Shown here: positions 1 to 12,882 of the stretch, in pieces
Numbering within the stretch: the stretch's first letter is position 1
How the letters are laid out: each line of letters opens with the position of its first letter
Source: Cloeon dipterum
Lineage: Eukaryota > Arthropoda > Insecta > Ephemeroptera > Baetidae
Reading direction: 5' to 3'
Assembly: GCF_949628265.1 (NCBI RefSeq)
Contig: NC_088790.1
Location: 16,558,545-16,622,544, forward strand
Length of the DNA: 64,000 bases
The notes under the pieces: generated by a model
The model's input: the letters and a program-made list of their open reading frames with translations, nothing else
The model's database searches: none
Told to the model about the DNA's origin: nothing
Program-made: the position numbers and the translations under genes

Positions 1-1773
1 CAACAATGCTTTTACTGACCGCCCGTCCGTCCGCGCGTCCCGGGAAATTACGCAACAGATCGCGTCGCGAATATTGATATCTCCGCCGCGCGCTCTTTTC
101 CTTTGCTTTGAATGCGCTGCCCGTGCCTCTCTCACCCAGACAAATTCATCACTCATCAGAGCTAGAGCTATTGATTTTTCTGCATTGCTTTCCAATTAGA
201 AAAGCTTTCAGCTTTATTTAAAACAGGTTTCACACTGCATTTTTTAATTTCAATCAATGGGTCTCGGTAAAATAATTATCTGTGTTTTCTTTTCACATTC
301 AGGAAAAAGAAGCAAAAATCGACAAAAAGGGCAATTAATTCTACCGGCGAAAACAGATAAGGGCGACGCATTAAATCGAGAATTAAATAAATAGCGAAAC
401 AGAAAATATGAAAGAAGAAAAGGTGCCACAAGAAAACAAATTTAGAGACAGGTACTGGTAAATTTAGAAATATTTCGAATTTGACAAAACTGGGTACATG
501 CCAACCCTGCAGCAAATTACGAAAATTCTGGAATGATTTCTCGTTAATTTCCAAAGGTGCAGTCCAGCTGACTCTTAAATTTGCTAATTTTTGCTCCTCA
601 TTAACTTCTCCCTTTCTTCTTCTTCTTTTTTTTATAAATTAGACGATTTAATATACAACATATTTGGAAATACTGAAAGTTTTTCGAAACATATGTTTCA
701 ACTCACTTGTCCCGTTTATCCTCTTTAAATAAAATAATATCATCAATTTGTACATTTTGGCAAATGTCACAATATACAATAACCTCAAAAGAATTAGAAC
801 AAATGGTCGTTTAGGGAAGCTGTGCTATACAGATACTAAAAAAAAACCGGAAAATCCTTGTTGCTAATGCATAGGTCAATCTCTAAGGATTCAGTTAAAG
901 CCTAAATTGACCTTGGTAGCACTGTAATTTTTTTAGAAAAGTGGCTGCATAGTTAACATAATTTGTAAATGGCGAGGACTGTCTCCTTACTTGTAATCTT
1001 AATTTATTCCACAATAAAGAGTTTTCTCCAAAAATTGTCATACATACACCGTTGGATAGATCTTGACGAAACAAATTGAAATCTTCCTAAGAATGTAATC
1101 AAGCGCTGTAAATTTTGGAGAAATTTTGAAAATTTTAATATTTAGTATAGCAGGCCAGCAGGGTCCTATTTTGATCATTGCAAATCGCAGATAAATTGTT
1201 GCCAACAATGCTGAGAATTTTCAATTGTTGCCCTATATCAATCCGTTCTGAGGAAAATTAGGTATTTTAAATTAGGAACTTTCAAGGAACAAATGAATTG
1301 TAACTGAATTATTTGTTTCTTTAAAATATTATAAAAAAAATAGAAACTGCAACAACGATCATAGTCACGTGTTTGTCATCAAGGAAGTTCTCTAAGGAAA
1401 TACAATATTTTCACAACTGGTGAGACCATTGATCGAAAATTTAAAAACACCGAGGCACAAGAAGGAATAAAGTTTCTCACTTGACGCGGTTCGCCGGCAA
1501 CTCTGATTGTGAGAGATTCGTTCTGCCAGAATTCCCTGGCCGCGGTACTGGTACACTGAGTTGCTGCTCGCTGACTCACAAAGGACATTTATAAACTACC
1601 TTTCTCGCCGCTTCTTCTCTCTCACTCATTATAAAAATCACCGACAGACGCCGTCATCGAGCAACCGGAAATCTGTCACAAGCGGCGCATTGTAAATCCT
1701 CACGCCGGCGGGATTGGCAAATGACAGGCGCCGCTCGCATGTCGATCGCATCCGGCTAACCTGCAGTCTGAAC

Positions 1774-1804
1774 TGACCTTTGATCACAAACAGCACTATC
1801 AGTT
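1774..1804 (+). promoter_or_regulatory. candidate initiator with adjacent DR1-like nuclear receptor site
   Basis: TGACCT-T-TGATCA at 1774-1786 is one base away from a perfect inverted-orientation DR1 (two AGGTCA half-sites, 1 bp spacer). It is followed 12 bp later by an insect-type initiator TCAGTT at 1799-1804. DR1 is the preferred element of the TR2/TR4 group, to which the downstream gene belongs. I see no TATA box, and no convincing splice donor after this initiator, so a start site here is only a possibility. Confidence 0.3.
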
Positions 1805-2949
1805 CCAACGCACTAAAGTGGCACGAGTCAGAGGATTTATTGCTCTTTAAAGATGTCTCTTCCCAGAACTGTTATTTGGAGACGGTAGTTACATGGTTTA
1901 GTCGGTTCATGAAATCGGTAATTGATACTTACTTGCCACGCATTCCATGATTTAAAGTATGTTTGGACGTTGATTCAACGAAAATAAGTCTATGTTTGCT
2001 TTCGAACTATAAATTTATACCGTGTTGCAAGGTATTTCCCAAAAAATAGCATAATTGATAAAATCATGAATGATTTTAAATTGTTCTCGATCAGTATCCA
2101 AAGGAAAATGAAAGTTATGTTAACAATTTGAAGGCAACTCCAATACCGTGCGCGCAATGAATTAAAGGGTTCAATTTATGCTGGTATCCAAAATAATGCC
2201 GCAACCAGGAAAAAGAATCAGCAAATGTGGCAGCTCAACTGGAAAACTCTATTGAAAAGAGATAAATTATTTACCAAAAGAGTGAATGGAACAAGGAAAG
2301 TAATAACTAATGGCAATTTTATTAACTGCAAAGTCCTAAAGAAAATTATTTACTTTAACTTAAAATTCTCCCGAAAATGGGAGAAAGAGCTAAATTTTTC
2401 CCAGGTTGCCGTTTAAATTTGTAAGTAAATCAGCTCTAAAGTTTGCTTTATAATCAAGTGGTGAGCATTGTCTCCATACTTGAAAATCAACATTTATTTT
2501 GCCAGAAGAGAAATTAAGCTATTGATTCGCACGTTGGATATCAAATCTAGCAAAAAATTCATTGATAAACCGTTTAATTTTTTGAAAAATATTGCAAAAT
2601 TCGAGATTTAACTGTTACTCGGTCCTGACTTCTTTACTGCGCATTGTAGAGACAAACTGTTGCTAAATTCCACAAAAAATAGACTCAATGAACTACTTTC
2701 CACTATCCAGCAAAGTAAAATGTTCTTAATCGTTGGAATGTAAAGGAGCTCCCATTAAACCAGAATAATTTTGTGCTCGACCGTTATTTAAATTAATTTT
2801 ACTTCATTGGTGGCTAAAAATTATGCTTTATCATCCACAATATATACCAGTTTTCAATTTAATCCTAGCTTTCAAGAAAGACAGCTGACAGTTATGGTGA
2901 AAAACGTGAACTAATTCTTAACTTGTCGCAAAGCCAGCGACTTCTGCGG

Positions 2950-2974
2950 CACACACACACACACACACACACAC
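2950..2974. repeat. CA dinucleotide microsatellite
   Basis: About twelve uninterrupted CA units in the region upstream of the nuclear receptor gene. Confidence 0.95.
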
Positions 2975-3181
2975 ATTGCGAAAAGTGACAGGACGATAAG
3001 CGGCGGCAAAAGAGGCCAATTGCGGTTCGATTGTGGGCCACACGTATCTGCTGATAAAACGCACGGAGCAGCGTCTATGCGACGGCCCGGTGCGGGTCGC
3101 GGTTCGAGGAAGGCGATTTTACAAATAGGCAGGTCTGGAGGGCTGCGATGCTGCCTCTCCGGTCTATTTGTGTGTGCAGTT

Positions 3182-3189
3182 TGACGTCA
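3182..3189. promoter_or_regulatory. perfect CRE palindrome TGACGTCA
   Basis: An exact cAMP response element about 600 bp upstream of the Hr78 start codon, in a GC-rich patch. It is the consensus site for CREB/ATF bZIP proteins. Function is inferred only. Confidence 0.45.
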
Positions 3190-3791
3190 GTTTGCCGCGC
3201 GCGGCCGACGGTGTGTGTGTGTCACACTCACCAAATAATTATCACGTGCGTGTTGTGCGGTAAAGGGCACCTTTCCATTGACCTCTGCCTCTGCTTGGCT
3301 GGGCAGGTGCAAAAATAAAGCATCGGCGGCCGCACCGACGCTCGCTGACGCAGCTTATTGCTCCAATCCACGTCACGATTTCTGTGCCGGACTGAATGCA
3401 TTTGGAGATTTTTTGTCTTTTTTTGTCACGATTTAAAATGCGAAACGGAGACAGTTGAAAAGGAAATTTATAACAATTTTAAGTAAAATCTAAATTTAAT
3501 TTTCCTAAATTATCCTGACTCTGCTCTTTTTATTTTCCCTTCTAAAAATTGCGGTTATTATTTTTTCGAAATGATCTCAGTGTAATCTAACTGAGAAAAG
3601 TGTGACGCTCGCCTGTGTTCCAACGCGATAAGTCATGCTCGGCTGATTACTGAAAATTGTGATGAATGACATCACCTCTGACACTCTCCTAGCAAAGTGT
3701 CTTTAGTTTGCAGAGAGAAAGGAACTGTTGAACATTCGGTGTGGCTTTCTGCTCCGCAGGTCGGCTGTGATGCTGTTGGACTGAATCTGCT

Positions 3792-6700
3792 ATGGTCAAG
3801 ATGGACATGATGCAGGAGGTGAGGTCTCCGCCTCCGACTAGGCTCATCCTGGAGCGAATCAAAGCGGAACACGACCAGATGGGCTCCCTCCCCTTGTTGG
3901 CCACCGCGGCCGAAAAGGCGTCGCACAGAACCCTCTGCCTGGCCGCGGAGCTGTGCGTCGTGTGCGGAGACAGAGCTTCGGGTAAGTTGAAAAAATAACC
4001 GAACAATCTAAATTAATTCTCCTTTCGGTTTTTCAGTTTCACAAACTTTAAAGGAAAAATATAATTCAAACGAAAATAGGATACTTTAAAGACAAACATT
4101 GAAATACATACAAGATAGCTAATTGTAGTTACTAATGTAGTGAAACCAGTTAGTGGAAAATTTATATTTGTATTAAATTGGTCGCTTCAACCAAAAATTT
4201 AAAAAGATAATTTCTGAAATATATAAATTTATGTTGAGCTAATTTTAAATAGAATAAATTAAATACATTGATTTTTTTACTTTAAAAAATAAATTGCAAG
4301 AAATAAAAAGAAAAATTAAATCACTTCAAAATATAAATCTTAAAAAGTATTTTCTTTCTTTTAATAGCACTTGGTTTATGAATGCAAAAATACAACAATA
4401 ATACAACTACCTAATTCTATTACTCTTTACTCTGATCATAGATCAGAAGATTAACTGATCATAATTGTTTTCTATCGCAGTTTGTTTTAATTTCTTTCTA
4501 TGCAAGTTTATAAATCTTTCAGTGCTCAGCGGCTAAAAAAATAAACAATAATTATTAAAATTTTTGAGCTAATGCAGAGATGTTACTGCTCACAGGTCGG
4601 CACTATGGCGCCGTCAGTTGTGAAGGGTGTAAGGGCTTCTTCAAGAGGTCGATCAGGAAGCAGCTCGGCTACCAGTGCAGAGGTAGCAAGTCTTGCGAGG
4701 TGACCAAGCACCACAGGAACAGGTGCCAATACTGCAGACTTCAGAAGTGCCTCACCATGGGGATGAGAAGTGATTGTAAGTCGACAATAATTAATTCTGA
4801 ATAGATTAGACGAGGAATTTTTGTTTTTACCATGCAAACATGTAAAATCATCCAATTTTTATTTATAAAATTCTTTTCACTAAACCAATAGTTATAACCA
4901 TCAGCATCTTTTAGTGTTTTTCACTTATTTTTATTTTTTTTATTGATCCAATTTATTTATTTTGTTCAAATTGATTTTTTTGCCTTCTCAGGATTTTAAT
5001 AGCCATTTTTTCACTTTTTACACCAACTTGCATTGCTCGAATTTTGAAAGCGGGCAACCCGCGAGACGGAGCCGTCCCGCGGGTTGCCTATGCAGCAAAA
5101 ATTTCGAGCCGGTGCAGTCTACTCGCCTTGCTAGTCTCCAATAAGTTTTCGCTAGTGTGCAAAATGCTTCCAGCCGTGCAGCACGAGCGCAAACCCATCG
5201 GGGTCAAGAGTCGCGACTCGGCCTCAACCCCTTCAAGCCAGAGGGAGCAATCGGGCTACGCGTCCAGTTCGAGCCGATACTCGCGCGGCGTCAAGGACCT
5301 GATGGGCCGCGCACCGCCGCCCGGCATCAACCTGTCCGAGCTCGGCCTCATGAGCCACCTGATCTCTTCCAGAAATAGTTTTGGTAGGAAATCACAAGAA
5401 AATTTTCGTTTGTTAATTTATTCACTTGCGCAAATTACGGGGCGAATATTTTCATAACATTTGCTGGGGAATTATTATTATTGTTAGATGTTGTTCTCAA
5501 GTTACAAATGAACGTCAAAATTAATTTACCTAATATTTTTATTTAATGCTAAAATTATTCATTTTAGGTTTTGATCCAACCAGACGACAGCAGTCACCCA
5601 TTAGCGCAGATGAAGAAGCCTCCGGGGACAGCAGCGGAGGTGACATCACAGACGCCATGGCAATGGCCCAGGAGAGGGAAGCTATCACACGAGCCTTGGA
5701 CACTATGGTCCAAGTAAGTCAAATTTAACATTTTTTACACCGTGATGGAGTTCTGTAATTATTTTTTCCTGTGCAGAATTTATACCACCCTGCGAACGGC
5801 TCAGAGAACGGCATGGACGAGACGGCGGAGATTGAAGGTCCAATCATTTCCGACCAGCAAATGTCGTTTAATCTGCAGGTGCCCAACCAGATTCCGCCAT
5901 ACTTCAACAACCACTTCATCTGCGAGAGTGCCTCCCGGCTGCTCTTCCTCTCTGTCCACTGGGCAAGAAGCATTCCTGCTTTCCAGATGCTCAGGTATAA
6001 TTTATTAAAAAGTAATGACTTTCGGGCCGCGTGGAAAATTGACTTGTTTCACAAATAGATATTCAAAGCTAAATGATAATTTTTCTTGGAATGCTTCAGT
6101 GTGCGAAATAGGTTCAAGATGAATTAAATTCAACTAAAAGCTTTGAAACTGATAAAAAAAGTAGAAAATGTCTCATGTTTCTGTGATATTAATTTTTTTA
6201 AAACTATGACAGAGTAATAAAATAAAACTTGTTTTGCAGCGTTGAAAACCAAATCGAGTTGGTCCGCCACACTTGGCCTGAATTATTCACGCTGGGGCTG
6301 ACGCAGTCTTCAGACACACTCTCCGTCCAGTCCATCTTGTGCACCGTTCTGTCGAACCTGCAGGCCTGCCAGGACAGACTGTCACCTCAAAAAGTAAAAG
6401 AGGTAATAAAAATACATCGTGAAATACAAATTGAACTGCAAAAAAATCTTCCAAAAAAAAACTGAAAACCCCTTTAATTTTACAAACGTCCATTAAAAAT
6501 TATATTAATTAATTTAATAATGTCTATCTATTCTTGAAAATGATGAAAAATTGTTTTACAGATTTGTCAGCTGCAGATTTACGTTAACATCATGCAAAAA
6601 CTGAAGCTCTCAGACCAAGAGTTCGCCTACATGAAAGCCTTAGCCCTGTTCAGTCCTGGTAAAAATTATAATCTGAATATCTAACTCTTTAACTCTCGTA

Positions 6701-7425
6701 ATATTCAGATGTGCCAACCTTGAGTTCAACCTCCGTGATCTCCAGCATTCAGGACAAATTGGTGCTGGAATTCAAGAGCAACTTGTCCGCCTCAGGAGAT
6801 TCAAAACGCTTCTCGCAGCTGCTTCTTCGAATGGCGCCTCTGAAGGCTTTCCAGGCGCGCCAGCTCGAGGACATTTTCTTCTCCGGTCTTATTGGCTCGG
6901 TGCAAATCGACAGCGTGATTCCTTACATCATCCGCATGGAGGACGAATTTTTCAATGGCCAACTCACAGGTATATAACTAAATTTGTTTGAATTACTTTT
7001 ATTCTGACCTTTGGATTCAACATCAATCTATAAAAACCCTTCAATCTAAAACGGAATTTTATTGCGATTTTTAAAAAGCAATTTCAATTACCTCTAGTGT
7101 AATTATTTTAAGGGACTAGGAATCAAGCCTAATAGTTGCTAGTCTATCAATGAAACTACGTAATATTGGATGACAGTTATAAAAATTTTAAATTTACAAA
7201 ATGTATGTACAGTAAAAATTACATTTTTTCAATTTTAATATGGATTAAAACAAAAATAAACTCTACATCATTTTTAATGTGTTTACTGCATTTTTTTTAC
7301 AAAATAATGGCTTTCTTACAGGAAATCCAATCAACCTGACATCCCTGAGCAGCCGCAGGTCGGCAGACAGAAGTCGGGAGGAGGAAGTGATGGCTCAAGA
7401 TGTAGATAACGAAGACTCGGAGTAA
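3792..7425 (+). CDS. Hr78: nuclear receptor, NR2C type (Hr78 / TR2-TR4 orthologue)
   Basis: A ligand-type transcription factor of the testicular receptor group; the fly member Hr78 acts in the ecdysone hierarchy at metamorphosis. Coding exons are 3792-3981, 4596-4775, 5174-5383, 5568-5713, 5777-5994, 6240-6402, 6562-6658, 6709-6969 and 7322-7425. They give 522 residues, with every phase closing. The DNA-binding domain spans residues 55-120: finger 1 cysteines C55, C58, C72 and C75 with P-box CEGCK, and finger 2 cysteines C91, C97, C107 and C110. The segment [20 protein letters not shown] and the [14 protein letters not shown] tail are diagnostic of NR2C. The ligand-binding domain starts near residue 275, with [20 protein letters not shown] as a clear NR2C signature. 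Exon 3 is taken to begin at 5174 because that restores the post-finger S-V-Q-x-E-R-K-P motif. A strong 3' splice site at 3759 suggests the 5' UTR is split. Confidence 0.93.
5053..5088. repeat. GC-rich near-perfect hairpin in Hr78 intron 2
   Basis: A 36-nt inverted repeat with 17-bp arms (GGCAACCCGCGAGACGG and its complement), one A/C mismatch and a 2-nt loop. It stands out in an AT-rich intron and lies about 85 nt before the 3' splice site of exon 3. It would be very stable in the pre-mRNA. Confidence 0.85.
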
Positions 7426-8002
7426 AACTTGTTCATCTCTTAATTAGTTTCACTTTTCTGACACTCACAGTGGTCTCAAGCTTGTGTATTTTGTGATTTC
7501 CAGTCATTTAAGGCAACTGTTAAGTGGATGGTATTGTTCGACGAAATGTAGTATTATTTTAATTTATGAATTCATACAAAAACTTGCAGGAGCGGTTTGC
7601 GCACGGTGCAATTCAAAACAGTTGTCTAGTCTGTGTGCAGGTATTTTAAAAAGTAATGCGAAAACCACAACATATATTATATGTGTGTATCATACTTAAA
7701 AACGCAAACGCAGCCACAAATGTCCATGTGCCTTGCAAATTATGAGAACTCTTCCATTGTACACAGTTTGCAAAATTATTTTTGGCACAACCAAATAGCA
7801 AAAATTAGCAGAAGTCGATATTTTAGCCCCGTGGAGCATTATAGACGTGCAGTTGGAAAGCAGTGTAGCATTTAAATATGTGAAGAACTTTACAAATATT
7901 TTGGTACTCTCGTGTTATATAAAGTTAACAAAAGTAATGAGAAGTCGTGATTCTAGCGGAACATAATGTAATGTGTCCAGATAACTGTAATATAAAACTG
8001 AA

Positions 8003-8008
8003 AATAAA
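8003..8008 (+). terminator. polyadenylation signal of the Hr78 gene
   Basis: AATAAA followed within 20 nt by a GT/T-rich stretch, 578 bp after the stop codon. It is the best candidate mRNA 3' end for the nuclear receptor. Confidence 0.6.
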
Positions 8009-11000
8009 ATTGGTGATTTATTCAAAATCCTCTCTTTTATTGATCAGGCGTGTAAAAACTGTTTCAAGAGAAGGAAACTCTTAGTCAATGCGGTAAATTT
8101 ATTTACTTCAAGCACTTTTCAACGATTCGGGTTGCTAAAAGTTATGCAGGTGCTGGCATATTGTGGAGTTCACTTTTATAGAATATTTTTAAAACTAAAT
8201 TTTCGTTCAACCAAAACGATTATTTGATCTTTTACAAAACCGCAAATAGATCAAATTCTCCTGAATTCAACATACTGTTCTTTACAATCAAAAACAAAAT
8301 ATCTTGATGATATTCCTAATGAGGTCTTTTTTGTGATGGTCGTTTATAAATGCCAGACATTTTCCTCGAAGCGAACAAACATCATCTTTCATTGCATTGC
8401 TAAATGTTTCGAATCAAGGTTCTGAAATCTTTCTGTTTGTTCATGAATTAGAGCTTTGGACCACAGAAGTAGCAGAGCATTAAAAAGTGACGATTATCCG
8501 GCATTATAATTTCAAAATCAAATTTGAAATAGTTGATAATTTTGTAAGCTTTCCGTGTATCGTTTAAATTAGTTATAATTACTACCACAAACTCAATTGA
8601 TTTCTAAATTGGCTAAACTAACTATGCATACCAAATGTTTCCTTGTCAAGTGGAACTGTGAATCTTAAAAGACTAAAATTATCAGAAACAGCCAACCAGC
8701 AGCTACATGAGCCAAAATACAGACCGGAATATGACTTTCAAAACCAAAATTCTATTAATTCGATTGTTGAAACTAATAATTCCAATCTTACGCGGAATCT
8801 GAACTGATTATAGTTAATTTCAAAGACGATGAGGTTTCAACTTTGTGTTTCTTGGAGCATAAAAATTCATTCGTTTGATGTTCCTCTGTTTATTGGAGAA
8901 CTAAACAAATATTTACCGGCCGTTCAAATTTACAACCTCATGAACAGGAGTCAGTCAAATGTCAAATCAATCCAAGAGTGTTTAAACCGCATTCCAAGTA
9001 TTTCAAAATCGAATTTTACTCATTTCGCGGAAAACAATTAAATTATTTTCCACCAGGGAAAAGCAAGAGCGGAATGAATGAAGTGTGGCGCTACTTCCTC
9101 ATACGCCGACTTGTTGGTCTAATAAAATTTCGCGTTCCGCTCTGCAAATGTGAGGTAATAAACGGGCGCGGGCAAAATTTACACGCATGTCTGATGCTTG
9201 GCAAATTATTCAGCTGGGAATCGCGTTACACGGAAACAAGTGACGCTGCTTTTCCGGGAAAACCCGATGTTAAAAAGTAGTATCCGCACCACCGGTCGAC
9301 TACAAATCTCAACGTGTGCTTCCTCGAACTGTGCCGTGCAACTTTTGCCGCCGCACAAAGGGTCCGCACAGCCTTCATTGTCGGCTCTTTGGCCGCACGC
9401 CCGACACTTTGGGAAATACGAGACTTGGGAATTCTAGTCGATCGACTGAACACCTACACGTAACAGCACGCGGAAAACCGCAAAAGCGGGATTTAAAAAT
9501 TGTGTTCAGAGGTGTTGAGGTTTTAAACAGGCAAATAATATGCGTTACTCAAAATGTATTTATAAAGATGAAATCTCGAGAAAAACGATTGGATCATTCT
9601 GAAAAAAAAAATTGAGAGTTAATTTAGAATTGAAGGAACTCTGTCTTTCAAATCAGTTTTATTTTTTCCTTGTGATTTTTTCTTACACATTCATTTCCAA
9701 CTTACAATAAAATTTTCTTATAGTTCAGAAAAAGCTCAGAGAGTAGTACGAATAAAAGAGATCAGAATCCTGAATGACGTCACCCGTTAAAAGAGGATTT
9801 TCTATCAAGAATCATCGAATTTATGCAACCTGCGCCGCGCTGGTGACGGGCCAATTGCCGACACGCGCAGCTTGCGTCAAATCCGTTTCAACGCAGTTAG
9901 TCGACTCACCTCTGCACGGCCATAATTATACCGTACCATTAGCTTACTTATCCAAGCTGAGCTAAAAAAGGCAGCGTTTTCATCAGGTTGTGATACAAAA
10001 CAAATAAAAATGGCCCAATTACAGATGTCTATTTATGGCTTATCAGCTGGCGCGGACAAAAAGGATCAAAAATAGCCGGAATTATGCAAAGGCGTGTTTC
10101 GACAGAGGAGGCGGAAAACTGCCTCGCAAGAATTCGCATCAAGACGGTGGTTTTACGATTGTTTGCCGAAGGAAAAACGGCGGCGCCGGTCGACGCCCCA
10201 CGCAAAAATGCCACCGCAGTCACACTAATCGCGCGTCTTGATATTTATTTATTATGTCACACATTATCTATATTTCTCAATGCGAGTGTGTGTGCACGCG
10301 GCTAGCCAGTGAGTATTTTTGGGCGCCGCGCTAGCGTGATAGAAATCAAAATTTAGCCTTGTGACGTCACGACGGCCGTGTCACGCGTGACGTAGAACGC
10401 TACTTGCCGGCACGTATCGCACGCGCGTACTTGCTCACCGCCATTCATTATGGGGCCCAATTTACTCGCCGAATAATAGTAAACAACGAGTTTGTAGGCG
10501 TTGGAACTATTTAGGATGGCAAAGAACGAGTTTTTGTTTATTTTAAAGAGCCATAAATGCGAATTATGCTCAATTTAAAAAAAATACTTTAAAACAAAAT
10601 TATAGTAAGAATGTTAAAATAATATTTCTTAACTATATATAAAAAATTGACGTAATGAAATGTTCCTGATGGTATATACTAGAGAAGAAATTTATTTTTT
10701 CCAATGAAAAAGAAAAATGTTTTCTAATAAATTTACACTGAAACTAATTTTAAAAAATTACTAATTGTGAAGAGCGAAATTTTAACAATTGTTTAACTCA
10801 TTCCTGACCCTTACTGGTCAGCCACTGTTCCAGCTCTAAGGCTTTACTTGCAAACAATATTCATAGCTATAGGGCTGTGAATTTTAGATGGGATTTTTTG
10901 CCAAAAGTAGACATAATTTAAATTGTATTTGATGCAAAATAGGAGGTTTTATGCGGTTTGGTCATATTAGCCCAATATACACAGTTCCCTATTAAAATAA

Positions 11001-12862
11001 CTTTTCATCGATGCCAAAAAACCTTAGGTTAGAAATTTCGATATGTTATTATCTTGTCAAAAGAAATTATAACAACCTAGCGTGCCCATGCCTTCATTGG
11101 CACACATATTAATAATTGTACTGTCTTAGGGAGTGTTGCAATGAAATCATGAACTAAGAATGTTAAAAATAAATTGGAGGGGCGTAGTTACTTTTATATA
11201 AATTTTGACAAACAAAATTGTAACATAAATGAAAACTTATCGTGATTTTTTAGTACTTCTAGTAAATTTCTTTGCCATCAAAACGGAAAAGGCATAAGTT
11301 TTTTTCCATGTTTGCACCACGAGTAAATTATTTGAAAACGTGTAAAAGTAATAGCATTTTCTTTGCCGGAACTTAACCTAAACTGATGAAAATAACAAAA
11401 AAACGACTTTCGCATATAAAAAATAGCAATAAAACCATTAAAAATTAGTTACGGGCTAAACAAAACAAACTCATCAATAATTGAAAACGATTGAAAGGAC
11501 TCATCACTAACAAGAGAGCACTAATAAATAAGCAAGAGAAAAACTTTGTAAACATCGCCACACGCTCTCCCTTCAATAAAACTACTTTCATAAAAAATTC
11601 ACAAGTCCAAAATTCTACCCTTTAATTTGAAAGCTTTTTCCGCTTACCATATATTACGAAAAGTCTAGAATGAATATTTCCGGGTATTTTAACGATCAAT
11701 ATAATTTTTCTAGTACTTAATGCATTGACAATCAAACATAAAATGTAAGACAATGCAGCATAACTACGTTGCTTTAATGCCAGAGTTCAGATGTGAAAAC
11801 GAGGAAAAGGCTGCGGAAAACAAGGCACACGTCACACTTAATGAGTCTATGCGGAGTGCACTCGCCATACAGTATATCCAACACGATGACGCCAAGCTAT
11901 TATTCATATTATACGAGAGTTCGTGCTCTCATGAAAAAGCACGCCCATATCTATCGTTGCATGAAAAGCATTTCGCATGACCGAAAGACTTAAAAATTTA
12001 AAAATTTCACGACAGCGAACGAACTTTCCTGCTTTCGCAGAACTTCGCGCCTAAGATCAGATTGAAGAAATAATACGCGTGAGTGTGCATTGTCGCGCGC
12101 GTGCTGCTTTTCCAAGGCTTGTTCCTTTTCGATTCCCGCAAGCGGAACGCGCTTCTGGAAAATGCCCACGAGACCCACATTTGCGAATCAATGACGTCAC
12201 GCCAGCCACGGCAGAATTCGGCTGCCTTGGGCCGCGTGAGCCTAAAGAGTGCAAACACGCTAGCTCACATCGTAAAAGTCACAGCCTCTTTCGCCGTTTG
12301 TTTTTCAACATCCTCTTTAACATTCTTTCGCGAGAAAGGACGCATTCAAACTGAAGTTGTGTTCGTTTATGGCGCTAAGCTGGACGCGGCACTTTTGATT
12401 GATTGTTGTTTGATGAGCGGAAAAAAATGTGTGGCAAAAATAAACACTGCAACGACATTACTTTCAGCACTTGTATCCTGGAAATCCCCGTCTAGCATTT
12501 CATGACTATAATCGACCAAAACTGATGAATTAATTGTTAAAAATATTTAATGTGATCAATGGCGAGTTTTTTTAATTAATTTTAAAATTTACTTGAAATA
12601 TCAACAGCAGCTTTTAACTTTTAAAATTTTTATTTCTATGTTTTTTGTCTCAATAAGGATTTAAAAAAATCCAGGACTCTGTGTCACGGTTAGGTCGGCG
12701 CAGAATCCTGCTGATTAAACACCCACGTGTGTATCTTCAACCGCTTTGAAAGTGACAAAACATTCCTCTCGCGTCTCCGATTAGAATCATCTGTGTTTGA
12801 ATAAAGCGTTAATGGCCTGTAAGGAGGTGTATCAACATGCTAGCGGGCGGGATTAATTGTTG

Positions 12863-12882
12863 CAACAATGACGTCATTGTTG
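12863..12882. repeat. 20-bp perfect palindrome centred on a CRE
   Basis: The CRE at 12869-12876 is extended by CAACAA on the left and its exact complement on the right, giving twenty palindromic bases without a spacer. This is a symmetric target for a bZIP-type dimer. Confidence 0.85.

Larger units (their letters stand above)
1..3650. other. upstream region of the nuclear receptor gene, no protein gene seen
   Basis: AT-rich DNA with only short chance ORFs. It probably holds the promoter and 5' UTR exon(s) of the Hr78-like gene, because a good 3' splice site (pyrimidine tract then CAG at 3757-3759) precedes the start codon and implies a non-coding exon upstream. GC-richer patches at about 1600-1800 and 3000-3360 are the likeliest regulatory stretches. 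A CA microsatellite and a perfect CRE lie inside and are listed separately. Confidence 0.6.

Noticed and set aside
12083-12505. A 140-codon plus-strand ORF in the gene-poor interval
   Set aside because: No signal, domain or splice context. It overlaps several other chance ORFs in the same GC island on both strands.
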